From Polytrichum commune (Eukaryota > Streptophyta > Polytrichopsida > Polytrichales > Polytrichaceae), in NCBI GenBank assembly GCA_950295325.1, contig OX485803.1:41743554-41807553 (forward strand): a stretch of 64,000 nucleotides of DNA, read 5' to 3'. The notes beneath the pieces are model-generated. The model was not told the DNA's origin. It made no database searches and worked only from the letters and a program-made list of their open reading frames with translations. This document shows, one piece after another, positions 34,943 to 47,558 of the stretch. A program made the translations under genes and the position numbers. Position 1 is the first letter of the stretch. The number at the start of each line of letters is the position of its first letter.

Positions 34943-37900
34943 ATGGGCATTTTAGGAGCTGCTTCCATGGCAGCATTAGGATTTTTTCTCGTTGGTCTTT
35001 CTCTGATAGTTCCTACATTTGGAAAATTTCTTGTGGAAACAAGTAGTTTAACGATAACGTCACCAGAGTCGCTCAAGGGAAGCTATGACTCGGCCATTGG
35101 TAACTTTGGAGTCCCCCAGTATGGAGGAACAATGGCTGGAACAGTGGTTTACCCTTCCAAGCAAGCTGATGGATGCACTCCATTTACGGAGTCTCTTAAA
35201 GGTCCCAACACAGGAGGTCGGCCAGTGTTTGCTCTCCTCGATCGTGGAGGTAATACCCCAACATGAAATTTCATGAAATTGTCACTTGTTGTTTGGCTGG
35301 TTATCTTTTACTCATGACAACAAACAATAGGGTGTATCCTATCTCGACATAGGAAGTGTTTCTTAAAAATCTAGTAAATCTCATTGTCATTTGTTTACTA
35401 ACCAACATCACATAAAGATTCAGTTCTTTTAGTCCTTCCTGAATGTGTACCTCACCCTTGGGAGTTAGCTGTGAGATCATTGAGGTCAACATCCTCCTTG
35501 GATTCACTATCTCAATTTCCTGCTTGGCCATGTTGTTTCCAGGATGCTATTTTGCACTCAAAGCCTGGAATGCACAAAATGCGGGGGCCGCAGCAGTGCT
35601 TGTGGCTGACGACAAGGTTGAGTCCCTCATCACTATGGACACTCCTGATGAGGGAAAGTACTCCGATCTTACACAAAACATCACAATCCCATCTGCTCTG
35701 GTTGATAAAACCTTTGGTGACAATTTGAAGAAAGTCCTTGCACGTAATGAAATGGTGAACATCAACCTTGATTGGAGGGAGTCTCTTCCTCACCCGGATG
35801 AGCGTGTGGAGTATGAATTCTGGACCAACAGCAATGACATTTGTGGGCCTAAATGCGATGCCCAAGCTGAATTTAAAAGCAATTTCAAAGGTGTAGCTCA
35901 GCTTTTGGAGAAGGGGGGTTACACCAGTTTCATTCCTCACTACATCACGTGGTACTGCCCTCAGGTAGCAACTAACCATGGCAATATGGTTCTCTATAAT
36001 AATGTCTTTTCTCTAGACATTTTTACACTTTGCTATGTTTTGGGCTTCGCATTAATGTCAACAATTTTCTTAGCAACTATATGGACTCCCCCAGAATAAA
36101 ACAGTCGGGGTGGAGCCAATTCATCCTAGCCGAGGTTTTGATTCGTACGGACAGACTTTGGGTGCTTAAGATCCGAAGTCGAGAGGGAAGCAGCCAGATC
36201 GTACTTTAAGGTCCTTAAGCAATCACTTAGTGGAAAGGAGAGTAATCAAGCGGTACAGCAGACGCTGAGGCCTCTTCCCTTCTGCTAGCCGTTCTAGCAG
36301 AAATAAACAATTTTGCTAGGGTTCAGGAGGGTACTATGGGCCCGCTGCCATCCATGAAAATAAAGTTTCTGGTCGTTTTCAGCACTCTAAGAATTGAAAC
36401 ACCAGTCTTTAGCCACTAGTTGTGAGATGCTCCGGAGAATATGTTATGCAACTGTCTGATCACCCCGAGGACCTCGTGAAAAGTAGGGACTTATTTTGAT
36501 TTATGTTTCATATATACCTTTATTTGTTGTGCTGACAAATATGTACATTTCTTCCAGGCATTTATTGAATCCAAGCAGTGCAAGTCCCAGTGTATAAACA
36601 AAGGTCGATACTGTGCCCCTGATCCAGAGCAGGACTTCAACAAAGGCTACCAAGGGAGAGATGTAGTGCTGGAAAACTTAAGGCAATTATGTGTGTTCAA
36701 AGTTGCTACTGCTGTCAAGCGGCCATGGGTCTGGTGGGACTATGTCACTGATTTTCAGATACGCTGCCCCATGAAGGACAACTTGTACAACCAAGAATGT
36801 GCTGAGAAAGTTATTACGTCACTCTGTAAGCACCCGTTGGTTATTGTCTTGTTGGTCATTTAAATGCAAGACATGTTTCTTTCAGAATGAAGCTCAAAGT
36901 TACCACTAGGAAAGAGTGTCCATATGGGAAGCCTGTGAATATGTGGAGCAAGGCAGGCATGGTAATTCTGTTCTGATAATGCATTTTTTTGACACTGGAG
37001 AGCATTCTTTGTCTTGTTGAAATGTTTCAATGAAATGAATCCCAAAATCTACTGCAATTGATGGGTTAGAAGTTGCTCTGATTATCTACAATTGTTCACT
37101 GTGCAGCTCTAGATGTTAAAGATGTTCGCTCGTGCATGATGGATCCTGAATTAGATGCTGACAACCCTCTGTTGAAAAAAGAACAAGATGCACAGGTATT
37201 TGATACAAATGTCTCTACATGTCATTTGAATTGTCTCAATCAATAGTCCGTCCTACCTTGTAAACGCTGTCAATAGGGTATGAGAATTCCAGGATCGTAT
37301 GATGAGATAAAGATACACCTGCTGAACTTGCAAATTCCCCTAGTATCTGTGGGCCCTAATCTAGCAGGTTGTATGACAGGTTGGAACAGGTAAAAGGGGG
37401 GACGTAACAATTCTGCCAACACTAATCATCAACAGTAGGCAGTACAGAGGTTGGTGCCCTTCTCAACTTCATGGAAGTTTCTCTTTGGAGACAAATTTTA
37501 ACAAAGATTCCAGATCCTAATACAAGCAGAGTACAACTATTTAATTATTTTTTAAACTTTTGAGGAGTGTGTCTGTCAATGGCTTGGGAAAAGAATATAT
37601 TGGAACCATCGATATACAAAGAAATGGGACTTCTTTCAATACTGCTTCCATAATCAAGGTATACTTTATTATGAAAAAGTAATTATGGACTCTGTATATA
37701 GCCATGGTATATGTAGGCAAATTCTCTCCAGGAATCACATTATGTTTGTTAACCAAATCTTCAGGAAAGCTGGACAAGGGAGCAGTAATGAAGGCCATTT
37801 GTTCTGGATTTCAAGAGACTACGGACCCTCCTGTCTGCTTAAGTGAAGGTGAATTATGGTCCATTCAACTAGAATCATGAATGAGGGCGTCACACCTCCA

Positions 37901-40453
37901 ATAGTGGTTCTGTTGTCTATTCATGGTTGTATCTTGTGGTTCTTGGATTAGAATGATAGAATCTACATGTTTTGATCATCCTCTGTGCTCTGGAATTTGC
38001 GTGTCAAAGCAAAAATGCTTTCTCAAATGTGTTGGAAGGGCTATACTCTTACCCAAAAGATGATTAATTCAAGGTTGATTTCCAGGGGTGGAAACCAATG
38101 AATGTCTTGAACACAATGGAGGATGTTGGGAGAACAAGAGAGCAAACGTCACTGCTTGCAAGGTTTGAGATGCCTTTAAGAACTCGTTTTTGCAATCTGT
38201 ATAATATTGTGCATCCAAAAAGCTTATATTAGTTGGCCACAGCATTCAGTGGCATCAGAAACACTCGCTCTCTGTACTCCTTGAGGGTTCGTGCTGCCAT
38301 GGGACAAGTCTTCATCACAATTTTAATTGTCTTAATCCTTGACCTATGAAGGCAGTATGTTTGGATTTATTTATATCTCGCATGAATGTATGGTTGTCAA
38401 AGTGTTCTACCCCTGAGATGGTACATTGTTGTCAAACTTCAGGACACATTTCGAGGGCGAGTCTGCCAATGCCCACTAGTTGATGGTGTGCAGTTTCAGG
38501 GTGATGGATACACCACTTGTGAAGGTAAGTGAGGAATGAATGTTGGTCCACTCCAGGATGGGTTATACTTTTCGCAAATTGGCAGGTCAGCCAATGGGAC
38601 TATTACTCTCAAGAGACTCAAAGAGGGTTCTGATGTCTAGCTAAACCGATCCATACAAAATGGTAAAATCGATGGACTTCTCAGGTTATCTGACAAGTTG
38701 TGGGGTGCTCATGAGGTTATGCAAAATTAGTATTGTCTTCCAGTAATTTTATATCTGCACCTATAACCTTTCTGTATCACCTGTGAGGGAATCGTCAACT
38801 CGGAGTCACCTGGCCACAAAATTGATTATACACTTTCTGTCGTCAATCTAGATGTCAGAGGTGTCAAAGGTGTCAGTTACTGTTGTATTTCTTACTGAGG
38901 TGGTCCTTGTGTGTGCAGCAACGGGGCTTGGACGCTGTAAGGTTGATAATGGGGGCTGTTGGCAAGACAAGAGAGGAGATGTCTCCTTCTCTGCCTGCAT
39001 GGTGAGTCTTAAGTCAGGTTCTCTCTACTCATTTCCTCTGTTATAGGTTGCTATTTTTGTCACACTCCACATCAGATCTGGCATTAAAAATTTGTCGGGT
39101 TTGTACCATCCAGGAATTTCAGACGAAAGGGTGCACCTGCCCTATTGGCTTCAAAGGGGATGGTGTGAAAGATTGTACAGGTATGTTAGAGCTACTCACG
39201 CTTGTTTGTACTTAAAACCTATGTGTGAGTTTTCTTTAAGCCTGCTTGTGAGTGACTTCTTTTGATGCAACGATATTCTTAGAAATTCGTATACAGCGGA
39301 TCATGTATAATCAATCTCGTTTTCCATTCTTACACTATCCTCTCTGCCTTGGGTTTTCCAAATATGACCGCAAACCTAAAAGAAATCACATTAACTGAGG
39401 AATTGTGATTGGTACAAGTTAGAGGTGAATGGCGAATTGTAGAGTGCTGATCATCAGCAGTTAGGTTAGAGGATTATGTAGATAGTTGATCTGTATACAT
39501 ATTTAGCTCCAAGAGACGTCTTGTGATTGTTTTGTTTCCCAAGACACAAGTGGGAAACCAATGATTGTGCCTAAACTTGATCTTCTGATTTTGTCACCAC
39601 TCCATAATGAGATTACACTCTGAGAGGTTCTTTTTTCTAGTACCTGTTTTCCTCCTCTATGCCATAAGGTCCTTCAACTTATCAAAGGTTGGGAATTGAT
39701 GCCAATACTGTGGATGTACTTCTTTTTGGTGCAGATATTGATGAGTGCAAGGAAAAGACTCGATGTCAGTGTCCAGATTGTCAATGTGCCAATTTGTGGG
39801 GTGGCTATGCCTGTCAATGTGCAAATGACCTTCTGTATATTCGTGAGCATGACACCTGCATTAGTGAGTCTCCTCTTCCATCACGGATACCCCTGCATTC
39901 TTTTGTGGCTGAAAGCAAATATGGTGTTCACTTCATTTTTGCTCTGCTTCTAGTTGGGAAGTTTCATCTCCAGGCTTAAATGATGTCATCAATATTCACG
40001 TGCCTTTGACAGGTAAAGAGAGTCAACAATCAAAGGTGGGGTGGGCCGTGTCCCTTATCATCCTTGCGGGAATGGCTGTGCTTGGAGTGGGAGCCTATAT
40101 TGTCTACAAGTACAGGCTACGGGTATGTACTACTGGAATAACATTGTTTCTTTTAGCAAAATTCACTTTATCCACTCAGGCAACTTTACTATCTTCACTA
40201 AATCTCCTTATCCATAAATTCTATGCCAAATCAGGTGATTTCATCTTATTTGAATACAGGCATAATGCAAAAGCTTATGAAAGTTCAACATATTTTACTT
40301 GCATGTCTCTCTTGGTGTATTGCATCTGAAACTCTTTGGTTGGTGGGCACTCAACAGTCATACATGGACTCGGAGATCAGGGCAATAATGGCACAATACA
40401 TGCCTCTAGACAGCTCCAATGATGTCAACCACCACTTGAATGAGGAGGCGTGA
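34943..40453 (+). CDS. VSR: Vacuolar sorting receptor (BP-80 family), 13 exons
   Basis: Coding exons: 34943-35249, 35543-35964, 36558-36825, 37107-37195, 37380-37449, 37765-37848, 38086-38162, 38443-38524, 38919-39001, 39114-39180, 39735-39863, 40013-40122, 40358-40453. All junctions are GT-AG with matching phase and give 627 aa, the usual family length. The start at 34943 gives a signal peptide (1-27). A protease-associated domain follows (about 45-170; [25 protein letters not shown]), then the cargo-binding lumenal region ([20 protein letters not shown]). EGF-like repeats occupy about 415-559, the last calcium-binding type (DIDECKEK). The transmembrane helix is about 568-590. The cytosolic tail carries Y610MPL, the YXXPhi signal read by clathrin adaptors, preceded by IRAIM. 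The protein sorts soluble cargo with NPIR-type signals from the trans-Golgi/prevacuolar route to the vacuole. No broken exons seen. Confidence 0.97.
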
Positions 40454-43097
40454 ACTTCAAGGTGAACATTTTTACCCAGTTACAGGAGGGCTTCAACCCC
40501 TGTGCAAGTTTGTCATAAGTCATGTCTTTAAGTTACGTCATAAGACCTACCTGAAAGAACTCAAGTAGTCATTCACTACCACTCCTTCTGAAGAGCCATA
40601 GAAACCCTTCCATACTTTTGTGAAAATGATCTAACAGAGAGAGAGATGTTTGCCATCTGTCTTGCAAAGCCACATGTTCGACTACAATCTTTGATTGTGC
40701 TGTTGGGCAAAAGAGCCCACTCATCCAACTGCTTAGGTAGTGATTTTGTAAATTTAACTTTGACGTCCAGTCTTGGTGCATAACAGCTTATATCCTTAAT
40801 ACAGTTACATAGGCTTATAGCCAACACCTTTGCTTTAGAGCTGTGAACATCATAAACTGCCAACTTCCTCTTGTTCTTGTGGGCTGTGGCCTGTTTCCTC
40901 TTGTGCCAAATGAAGAGTATATATATCTTGCACAATAAAATCATCATAGCCATGTTAAGAAAGTATTTTATCAGAAAATACATTAGAAACATTTCCTAGT
41001 GTGACCCAATTTTTGATATGAATCTGAATTTTGACATTGCACCTTTGTGCAGATAGATGCAGGAGAGCATTTTTCACATCAATATTGAATGGTGGGTATG
41101 CAGCAGCAAGGTCAGGCAAGAATGGTTACCACCCATTACCAGTTGGATGGCATTCAAAGGGATCGAACATTGCATAATCACAGTATTGAGGGACGTCAAA
41201 AGGTACAGTTCCATGATGTGCAGATGTGGATACGTGTTTGTCCAAATGTAGAACTCGGTGTGTACATTTGAGCCAGAGAGGGTTTGTGAGTTATATCTAG
41301 TGAACTCAGAAGCAGCAATAGGGGAACTGGTGTCTATTTTTTTCATTGGCATTGTGTTCACCATGAGCAGCTCTGGAGATGCTTAATGTTAAACTGTTGT
41401 GTCAATGATGTGTAAGCACACTGGTGTAGGCCATGGTGCCAACCTTACTCTCGCCTTACTGGTTTGAGGTGCTTTAGTCCTAGTAAATGGACATATTTTT
41501 GTGTTTTATCACACTGTTCTGCTAATTATATCTGAAAGTATTCAGCAACTGTGTACTTCATCCTTATTGCTTCAGTTTCACAGAAATAATCATTAACCCC
41601 TAACCGCTCTACTTGATTCTTTCGAACAATGTGCCTAATCGCCAGCCCACTAATTTGTCATGCAATAGATGAAGAGTGCATTTAGCTTATATAATTGCTG
41701 TGATTCTAGGCTTGGTATACACACAAAAATCAACTGTCAATGTTGCCTGCAACACTCAAAAGGGATAGCTAGGCACATGGGACTTGACAGGAGTTTCTTG
41801 ATGCCCATGAATACTGGTTGATATGTACAGCAGATTTATGGTGTTCGAGGGCAATAAATTGACTCCGATACACATCTTCTCCCTAGTTCGTTTCCTAATG
41901 CTCTTTTACTTCAACTTTTGCCCTCTCATCTTGCTCTTGCAAGATTTAAACTGTTGGAGATTTGCACAGGGTTCGCCTGCTTTGAGCACTGCATACTCTT
42001 GGCCCATAACTACGAGTACTGATCCATCAAGGGTTTTGAGTGTCCAAGGTGCTCCAAAGCCATTCAAATTGGTATCAGTTGGATATTGGTATATTACTCA
42101 CAAGATGAACTCAAGATTGGCATAGAGGTTAACCCGTCAAAGAAACAGGAAATCAATGTATGTCTGCCTGCTCAATATATGAAGCACAACTCTGCCATTC
42201 TTCAAAGGAGCTCAAAACCCAATGTCATGCATTTGTGAAGTAATATAACTTATCAGCATGGTTTGAACTTCTATTGAAGAAACTTGTATGACCATACAAT
42301 TGTTTAAACCTATTCATGAGCAATAAACTGGACTCTTGGAAGGAGCTACAAAGTCCTCCGTGAAAATGTTCTTAACAAAAGCCTGAAATAACTTTCCCAA
42401 TGGTATTGTGATTAGTTCCTCCCTCATGAAAGGAACCAAGTGTAACCCAGGTGATCAAGACACACATGCCTACATCAATGAACGATCTGACTCACAAAAT
42501 TTTGAGATACAGAACTCAGCATGGTTAGTGTTGGCTACTCTCAACCAATCTATACCCTACTTCATGTCTTAAATTCAATTGCAGGGGAATTGAGAAAACA
42601 CTAGATACTGAGTCATCAAAACCTCTAAATCCATATATCAACACTGATTTCACAATGATTCAACCACATCAAACTACTAGATTGAATCAATGCCTACCAA
42701 ACATCGCGTTGCAATCTTTTGTTTTCACATTTTCAAGTTGCAAGACTTCGAAAGATTGAATTATCAATTCAATGAATGTTGAATAAATCATTAGAACCTT
42801 CAATGTTGGATCCGAAAACACATTAAACCCTCAAGGGTATGTATCAACACTAACTCCGCACTAAACGTTGGTCAGTTGCGTTTTGACATGGTATTATCAG
42901 CAAACTATTAGAGAAGAGGTCACTCAAAAAGACCACTTCAGAAAATGACATGCACAGTTTATCATTGTGGTGAGGACAAATCAATAACTGTCAGTAAGCG
43001 GGATGAAAAGAAAATCTACCCACATGGTTTCTATGTGATCAACTATCACAAGATGAGATAGGAATGTGAAGAAATCTTTAATAGTGTCAAGAATAGT
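40454..43097. other. 3' region between two convergent genes
   Basis: Contains the 3' UTR of the receptor gene and, on the other strand, that of the 100-aa gene. No further exon was recognised. About 42595-42895 is one copy of a diverged duplication whose partner is at 44065-44300. Confidence 0.5.
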
Positions 43098-44955
43098 TCA
43101 AGGGAAGTAGTCAGCCCAGTTGTGGTAATACGCTTCTCTCTGCTCCTTGTTCATGAACTTGTTCCACTGCACATGTAAAGCCACAACCCAAGGCTTTTGT
43201 CAAAAAAAAAGTACTTCTTATCTGCTTTGGTCAGGTCTATATGGGGTCCTAACGTCCTATCCACTTGCTCGTTATGTTGTTTCATTCCTTGTAGCTCGAG
43301 TTTCTTCCAAGAAGCACATTGAAAAAAATGACATTTCCAGTGTATCTTTCTTTCAGTATAACATCCTACTAATACAAAAAGAAAAAAGAAAAAGAAAGAA
43401 GAATCTCCATTAGAGTCCAATATGTCACAACTTAATGGGTGGCGCCCAATACTGTGAGATTGCAGTGTAGGTTAAGCCACAATTCAGAAGGAAGGACTTT
43501 GCTGCTTTCCAGCAGCAGTGATTATAGAGCTCTGACTACATGGATACACAAACTCTGCATGAGAAAACAAACCGTGATAAATTTTGACTGGTCTTCTTGA
43601 CTTAGTTGGTTTGAATCTAGCAGCAGACCCCACAAAATGTTGACTATTGTGTTATTTACTTGACACAATACCAACTACAAAGATAGTTATCTGCCGATCT
43701 CATTCACAAATAATAATGATATCATGTCTCCTAACCATATCTCGATTTCTGCATGTTCACAATTCTACATCAATTAGAGAGGACAAGCAAGGTGTGACAA
43801 TAAGGAGAACCCACCACTCGAATAATTTTGGTGACACTAATGACAACGACTTCACTCACAACATACAAGCGCAATATTATGCGAATGCATAAGGTGAAGA
43901 TTCTGGTAAATGATTGAAAAGAAGGGACAAGACCTTGAATTCATATGGTTTGCCTTTTTTCAGGGCCCGCCTCATGTGATGGTTTTCATGCACCATAGCC
44001 AGATCATGCCAGCTGCAATATTCTCCAACAATGCCATGCTCAGTACCATTACAAACATCAGAAACCTCTAAATTCGCATATCAACACTACTTCCACAATG
44101 ATTCAATCAAATCAAACTACAACATTGAATCAATGCCTACCAGAAATAAATTGCAATTTTAATCTGTTGTTTCTACATTTCACACTTGCGAGACTTAAAA
44201 CGTTGAATTAGCTAAATGTTGCGGGTGACACCGGAACTACTAAATTCTAAACCGTATGTATCAACATGGACTCCACATTCAACGCTGGTCAGTAGCATCT
44301 TGAGATGTACCCCTGGAACTCTTCAAACTACGATTTGATTTACTAACATCGATGTCATCGTGAGAAGATATACACTTTGCGCAAAACAGTGCGAAAACTG
44401 CATAGATTGATGATTGTAAAATATTACTGTTGAGAGAATCTGCACTACCAATTTATCCTTGTGATTCTGCAAAAGCATGAACATACAAAATAACACTACT
44501 CGTAAAACCTAACCCTAAACCCCAGCAACTTGGCATCCACGAGACAGACACACAAGGGACAAAATTGACACAAATTCCTTTGGGACCAATGTGGATAGGG
44601 TACAAACTACATAGATAGGAAATTGAAAAACAACGCTGTCAGGCGAAAAAACGTAAGTGAATTCCACTGGGACCAATGCAATTCGGTGAATAGAATGCGC
44701 CGCTTGCTGAATTGCTCAATGGAGTATCAAAATTTATGAACACACACAATAACCCTAAATTCATAAAGAAAAAAATGAAGTGATAGGAATGAATTTATAC
44801 TTGAACATGTTGTTGGCCTGTTCCCAGTAGTAAGGGCAGACAATGGAGTAGGCGGAGAAGGCGACGGAGCCCCAGAAAATGGAGCTGAACGCATCCTTGT
44901 CGGAGTGCGGCACCCCCGGGTCTCCCGTGTACGCGGGTCCAAACATCTTCTCCAT
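43098..44955 (-). CDS. Small single-pass membrane protein, 100 aa, 3 exons
   Basis: Assembled by splice logic on the minus strand: exon 1 44955-44801, exon 2 44012-43934, exon 3 43166-43098. The acceptors (AATATTGCAG, ACATGTGCAG) are good; the second donor (AAG|GTCTTG) is weak. Phases agree and a stop follows. The N-terminus MEKMFGPAYTGDPGVPHSDK is polar. One hydrophobic segment is at about 25-44 (IFWGSVAFSAYSIVCPYYW). A charged, His- and aromatic-rich tail follows (WHDLAMVHENHHMRRALKKG, KPYEFKWNKF) and ends NWADYFP. Coding character is clear from the coherent composition across three exons. I do not firmly recognise the family. A small accessory subunit of a mitochondrial respiratory complex (complex I, ESSS/NDUFB-like) is my best guess, from size, single helix and tail. 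It is convergent with the receptor gene. Confidence 0.75.
44065..44300. repeat. Diverged duplicate of 42595-42895, inside intron 1 of the 100-aa gene
   Basis: Both copies contain, in order, AACCTCTAAAT, TATCAACACT, CACAATGATTCAA, TTGAATCAATGCCTACCA and, further on, CAACGCTGGTCAGT or AACGTTGGTCAGT, in the same orientation. One copy lies 3' of the gene, the other in its first intron (44013-44800). Confidence 0.75.
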
Positions 44956-46566
44956 CGCTGCAATCTCTCGCTCGGAACAAAAACTCGCACACGAGATTCA
45001 ATTTCCAGCAAGCAAACAAACACAGAAATTGGTGCAAAACTTTGCCGGTTTCGAAAGCGCCTATACTTCCCAAGAGGATTGAGAGAGACGACCTCCAACC
45101 TCATCCAACTCTTTAGGTCATCCATCCCCACCTCATCCTGAGTTCATCCATTTATTTGTCATCGTGGTGCCCTCACATTAGAAACCCCCGAGGATGTACG
45201 CTGATGAGCTAGACGTGCCTAATTTGGTTATGTACTTATCTTTAATCGGACACCTATATTTGAGCCGTATGTGGTAAGGGGTGGCTTCAAGAATGAATAC
45301 TAAAATGACATGTGTTTGAAAGAGATTGGACTATGTGTTCAAAAGATGATAACCATTCTAGGTTTAGTAGTCAACATAATTGGGGGGACTTATATGACCA
45401 CTTAAATGAGTATGAGAATCCTCACTTGATAATGAACAAGATATTCACACGAGCCCCATTAATCATGAGGAAAGTGGCTAAGGCCTCGATATGGATTCAC
45501 TAACCATCTTGTGTTGATCATATGTTTTACATCCTAAGAGAAATGGGCTAGATCGGAAAACGTAAATCATTTAAGACCCATCTACCTTATCTACAATTAG
45601 GTTGGCCTATGCTAATATATCAAAATTCCACATTATTTTGAACATTTAATACAACAATAAGAAAAGAATAGCAATTTATTATTATTTTCTATTGTGATTG
45701 TTACACGGATGAATAAACAAAATTATAAGATTTTTTAATTTGGTTTCGATCCAAGATAATTTACATGAGCAAAGAGGCAATCTATTTGCGAAGGCAACCT
45801 AATTGCACATAGCAGTGTAGATAAATACTATTGTGCTTCTTGATGTATGAGCAAGGCATGCCGGGATGTGAATGGAGGGGAGAGAAAATTCTTGCACAAT
45901 TAGCTTGAGATGTCATTAAACTTGTCAAGGACCTTCTCTTGTTCACCATGTTAGCTCCATAAAAGTTAACAACCACTCATTCACTACAGGTAGAGTCGAG
46001 GTGCCCATAACCGAACTCTTAAGAGATTATGTGCCAGATCTAGAGAAATATAAAATGGCGTACATTCTTTCCTATGTAAGAAGATAGAAATCAAGAGGAT
46101 TGCAAAAAAAAAATTGGGTAATTTTATTTCTTAAATTGAAATTATTGTGAATCTTTGAAGCCAAAAGTTGGCCCAAACATATCACCAATGTCTAGAGTCT
46201 GCCATAACTGCTCATTTTAACCGCTCATTCATCCTCACTTTAGCACTCAAAACTAGGACATGTGTCATGACACTATTGGTTTTAACCTTATCCAAATCAA
46301 GTCCCAACCTGATCGGAATTCAATCCCAACTTGATCGAAATTCCATTACCCTATAGCATCTCTACTATAACTTGGTAACTTAACCCTCGAGTGTGGCATG
46401 GCCCAAAGGTAATAAATAAAATAAAATAACATTGGGGTTTAGTTTGTACATCGACGTGAATGGGAGCCCTTTCCTCTATACCGTGTTCATGTTTGACCAT
46501 GTGTCACCATAAGGGTACTCCCTCCCTCTCGGGAGATGGGCTCCTTTAGTTTTCAAAACATAGTAT
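44956..46566. other. No gene; dispersed repeat
   Basis: Includes the promoter side of the 100-aa gene. 45235-45400 is a diverged copy of 8440-8590. No other coding frame was recognised. Confidence 0.45.
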
Positions 46567-47420
46567 CTAGTATCTAAGGGGGGGGGGGGGGGTGTAAGGG
46601 GGGTCTACGGGGGGTTGTTTGTTGTGTAGCTTTCTTTTGTTCAATATTAGATTTGTGAGGTATTTGATGGCAATTTGGTGTAGGTGTTTCATAAGTGTTT
46701 TGATCTCATTTTTGGGTATTTTTAGTTTTTCTAGTTCTTTGATTGGTTGTTTGTGTATAGCCCCTCTCACACCTACTGTGATGGTGATAAAAGGGTTGAC
46801 TTGCCAACCGGCTATTCTGAATGCATATATGAGTGGGTTGTATTTAGTGGTTTTTCCACTATGTGCGGTATTGGGAAACCTCTCATGGTAGTAGATGAAT
46901 TCAATGAATTGTATGGTTGTTGATGGGGTTGGTAATAAGAGGGGTTGGTTGATTGTGGGAGCGTTGAGAACACATAGTATGTCTGGCCTAAGTTTGGCTA
47001 GGCATGTGCATGGTACAATGGGGCATGTACATTGGAGAAGCCAGTGTGGGACTGTGTTGTCTTGTGGTCTAGAGTTATGGTTACCTGCATTTATGAGTGT
47101 ATAGTATCTCGTGTGTTTAATTGATTGTAGTGTATGTACAATTTGGTGAACTGCCTTGTTGTGGCGAGCTAAACGCAACCCTTTTATGAGTGGGTTTGAC
47201 CATGTAGAAAGTAAGTGTGGCCATGTGTCAATGGTATTATTGGGGCATACTGTATAGTTCAAGTTTGGGTACGGTGTACGTTGGGCCAAAAGAGGTTCTT
47301 ATGGTGGTTACCCAAATATTGGGCGCATCGAAGTTTTAAAGTTTGTGTGATTTGGGCCTCTGTAGTCTTGGGGTCTTTCCTAAATTGGTTGGAGAGTTTA
47401 TGATTGATTTGGTCATTGGA
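46567..47420 (-). pseudogene. LINE 3' end with zinc finger and restriction-like endonuclease domain
   Basis: A 240-codon open frame runs on the minus strand from 47289 to 46567; similar but frame-broken sequence extends it to about 47420. It has a degraded finger (TVCPNN...WPHLLSTW where the 17.4-kb copy has CPIC...LLKC), then RHNKAVHQIVHTLQ and CTCPIVPCTCLAKLRPDILC. Next come TIQFIEFIYYHERF, GKTTKYNPLIYAF, GWQVNPFITITVGVRGAI and IKTLMKHLHQIAIKYL. The pattern RPD...E...ER...K..KY.PL...GW.V...GVRG is that of restriction-like endonucleases at the C-terminus of R2/NeSL/Dualen-type LINEs. No reverse transcriptase is present, so the copy is 5'-truncated. It ends in C-rich sequence (G run at 46579-46592 on the plus strand). 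Confidence 0.6.
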
Positions 47421-47558
47421 AGTTCATTTGGAAGTTCATATAGTTCATATAGTTCATATTGCTTTCGACTTGTGGATTTTTTCTTCACAAGTCACACTAC
47501 ATGTCATATTCTAAATTATGCTTGTCAATTGATGTGCATTCTTGGGTACACCTTCTAA

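Noticed and set aside
46619-47104. Plus-strand open frames of 90 and 69 codons
   Set aside because: They are opposite-strand shadows of the LINE endonuclease frame.
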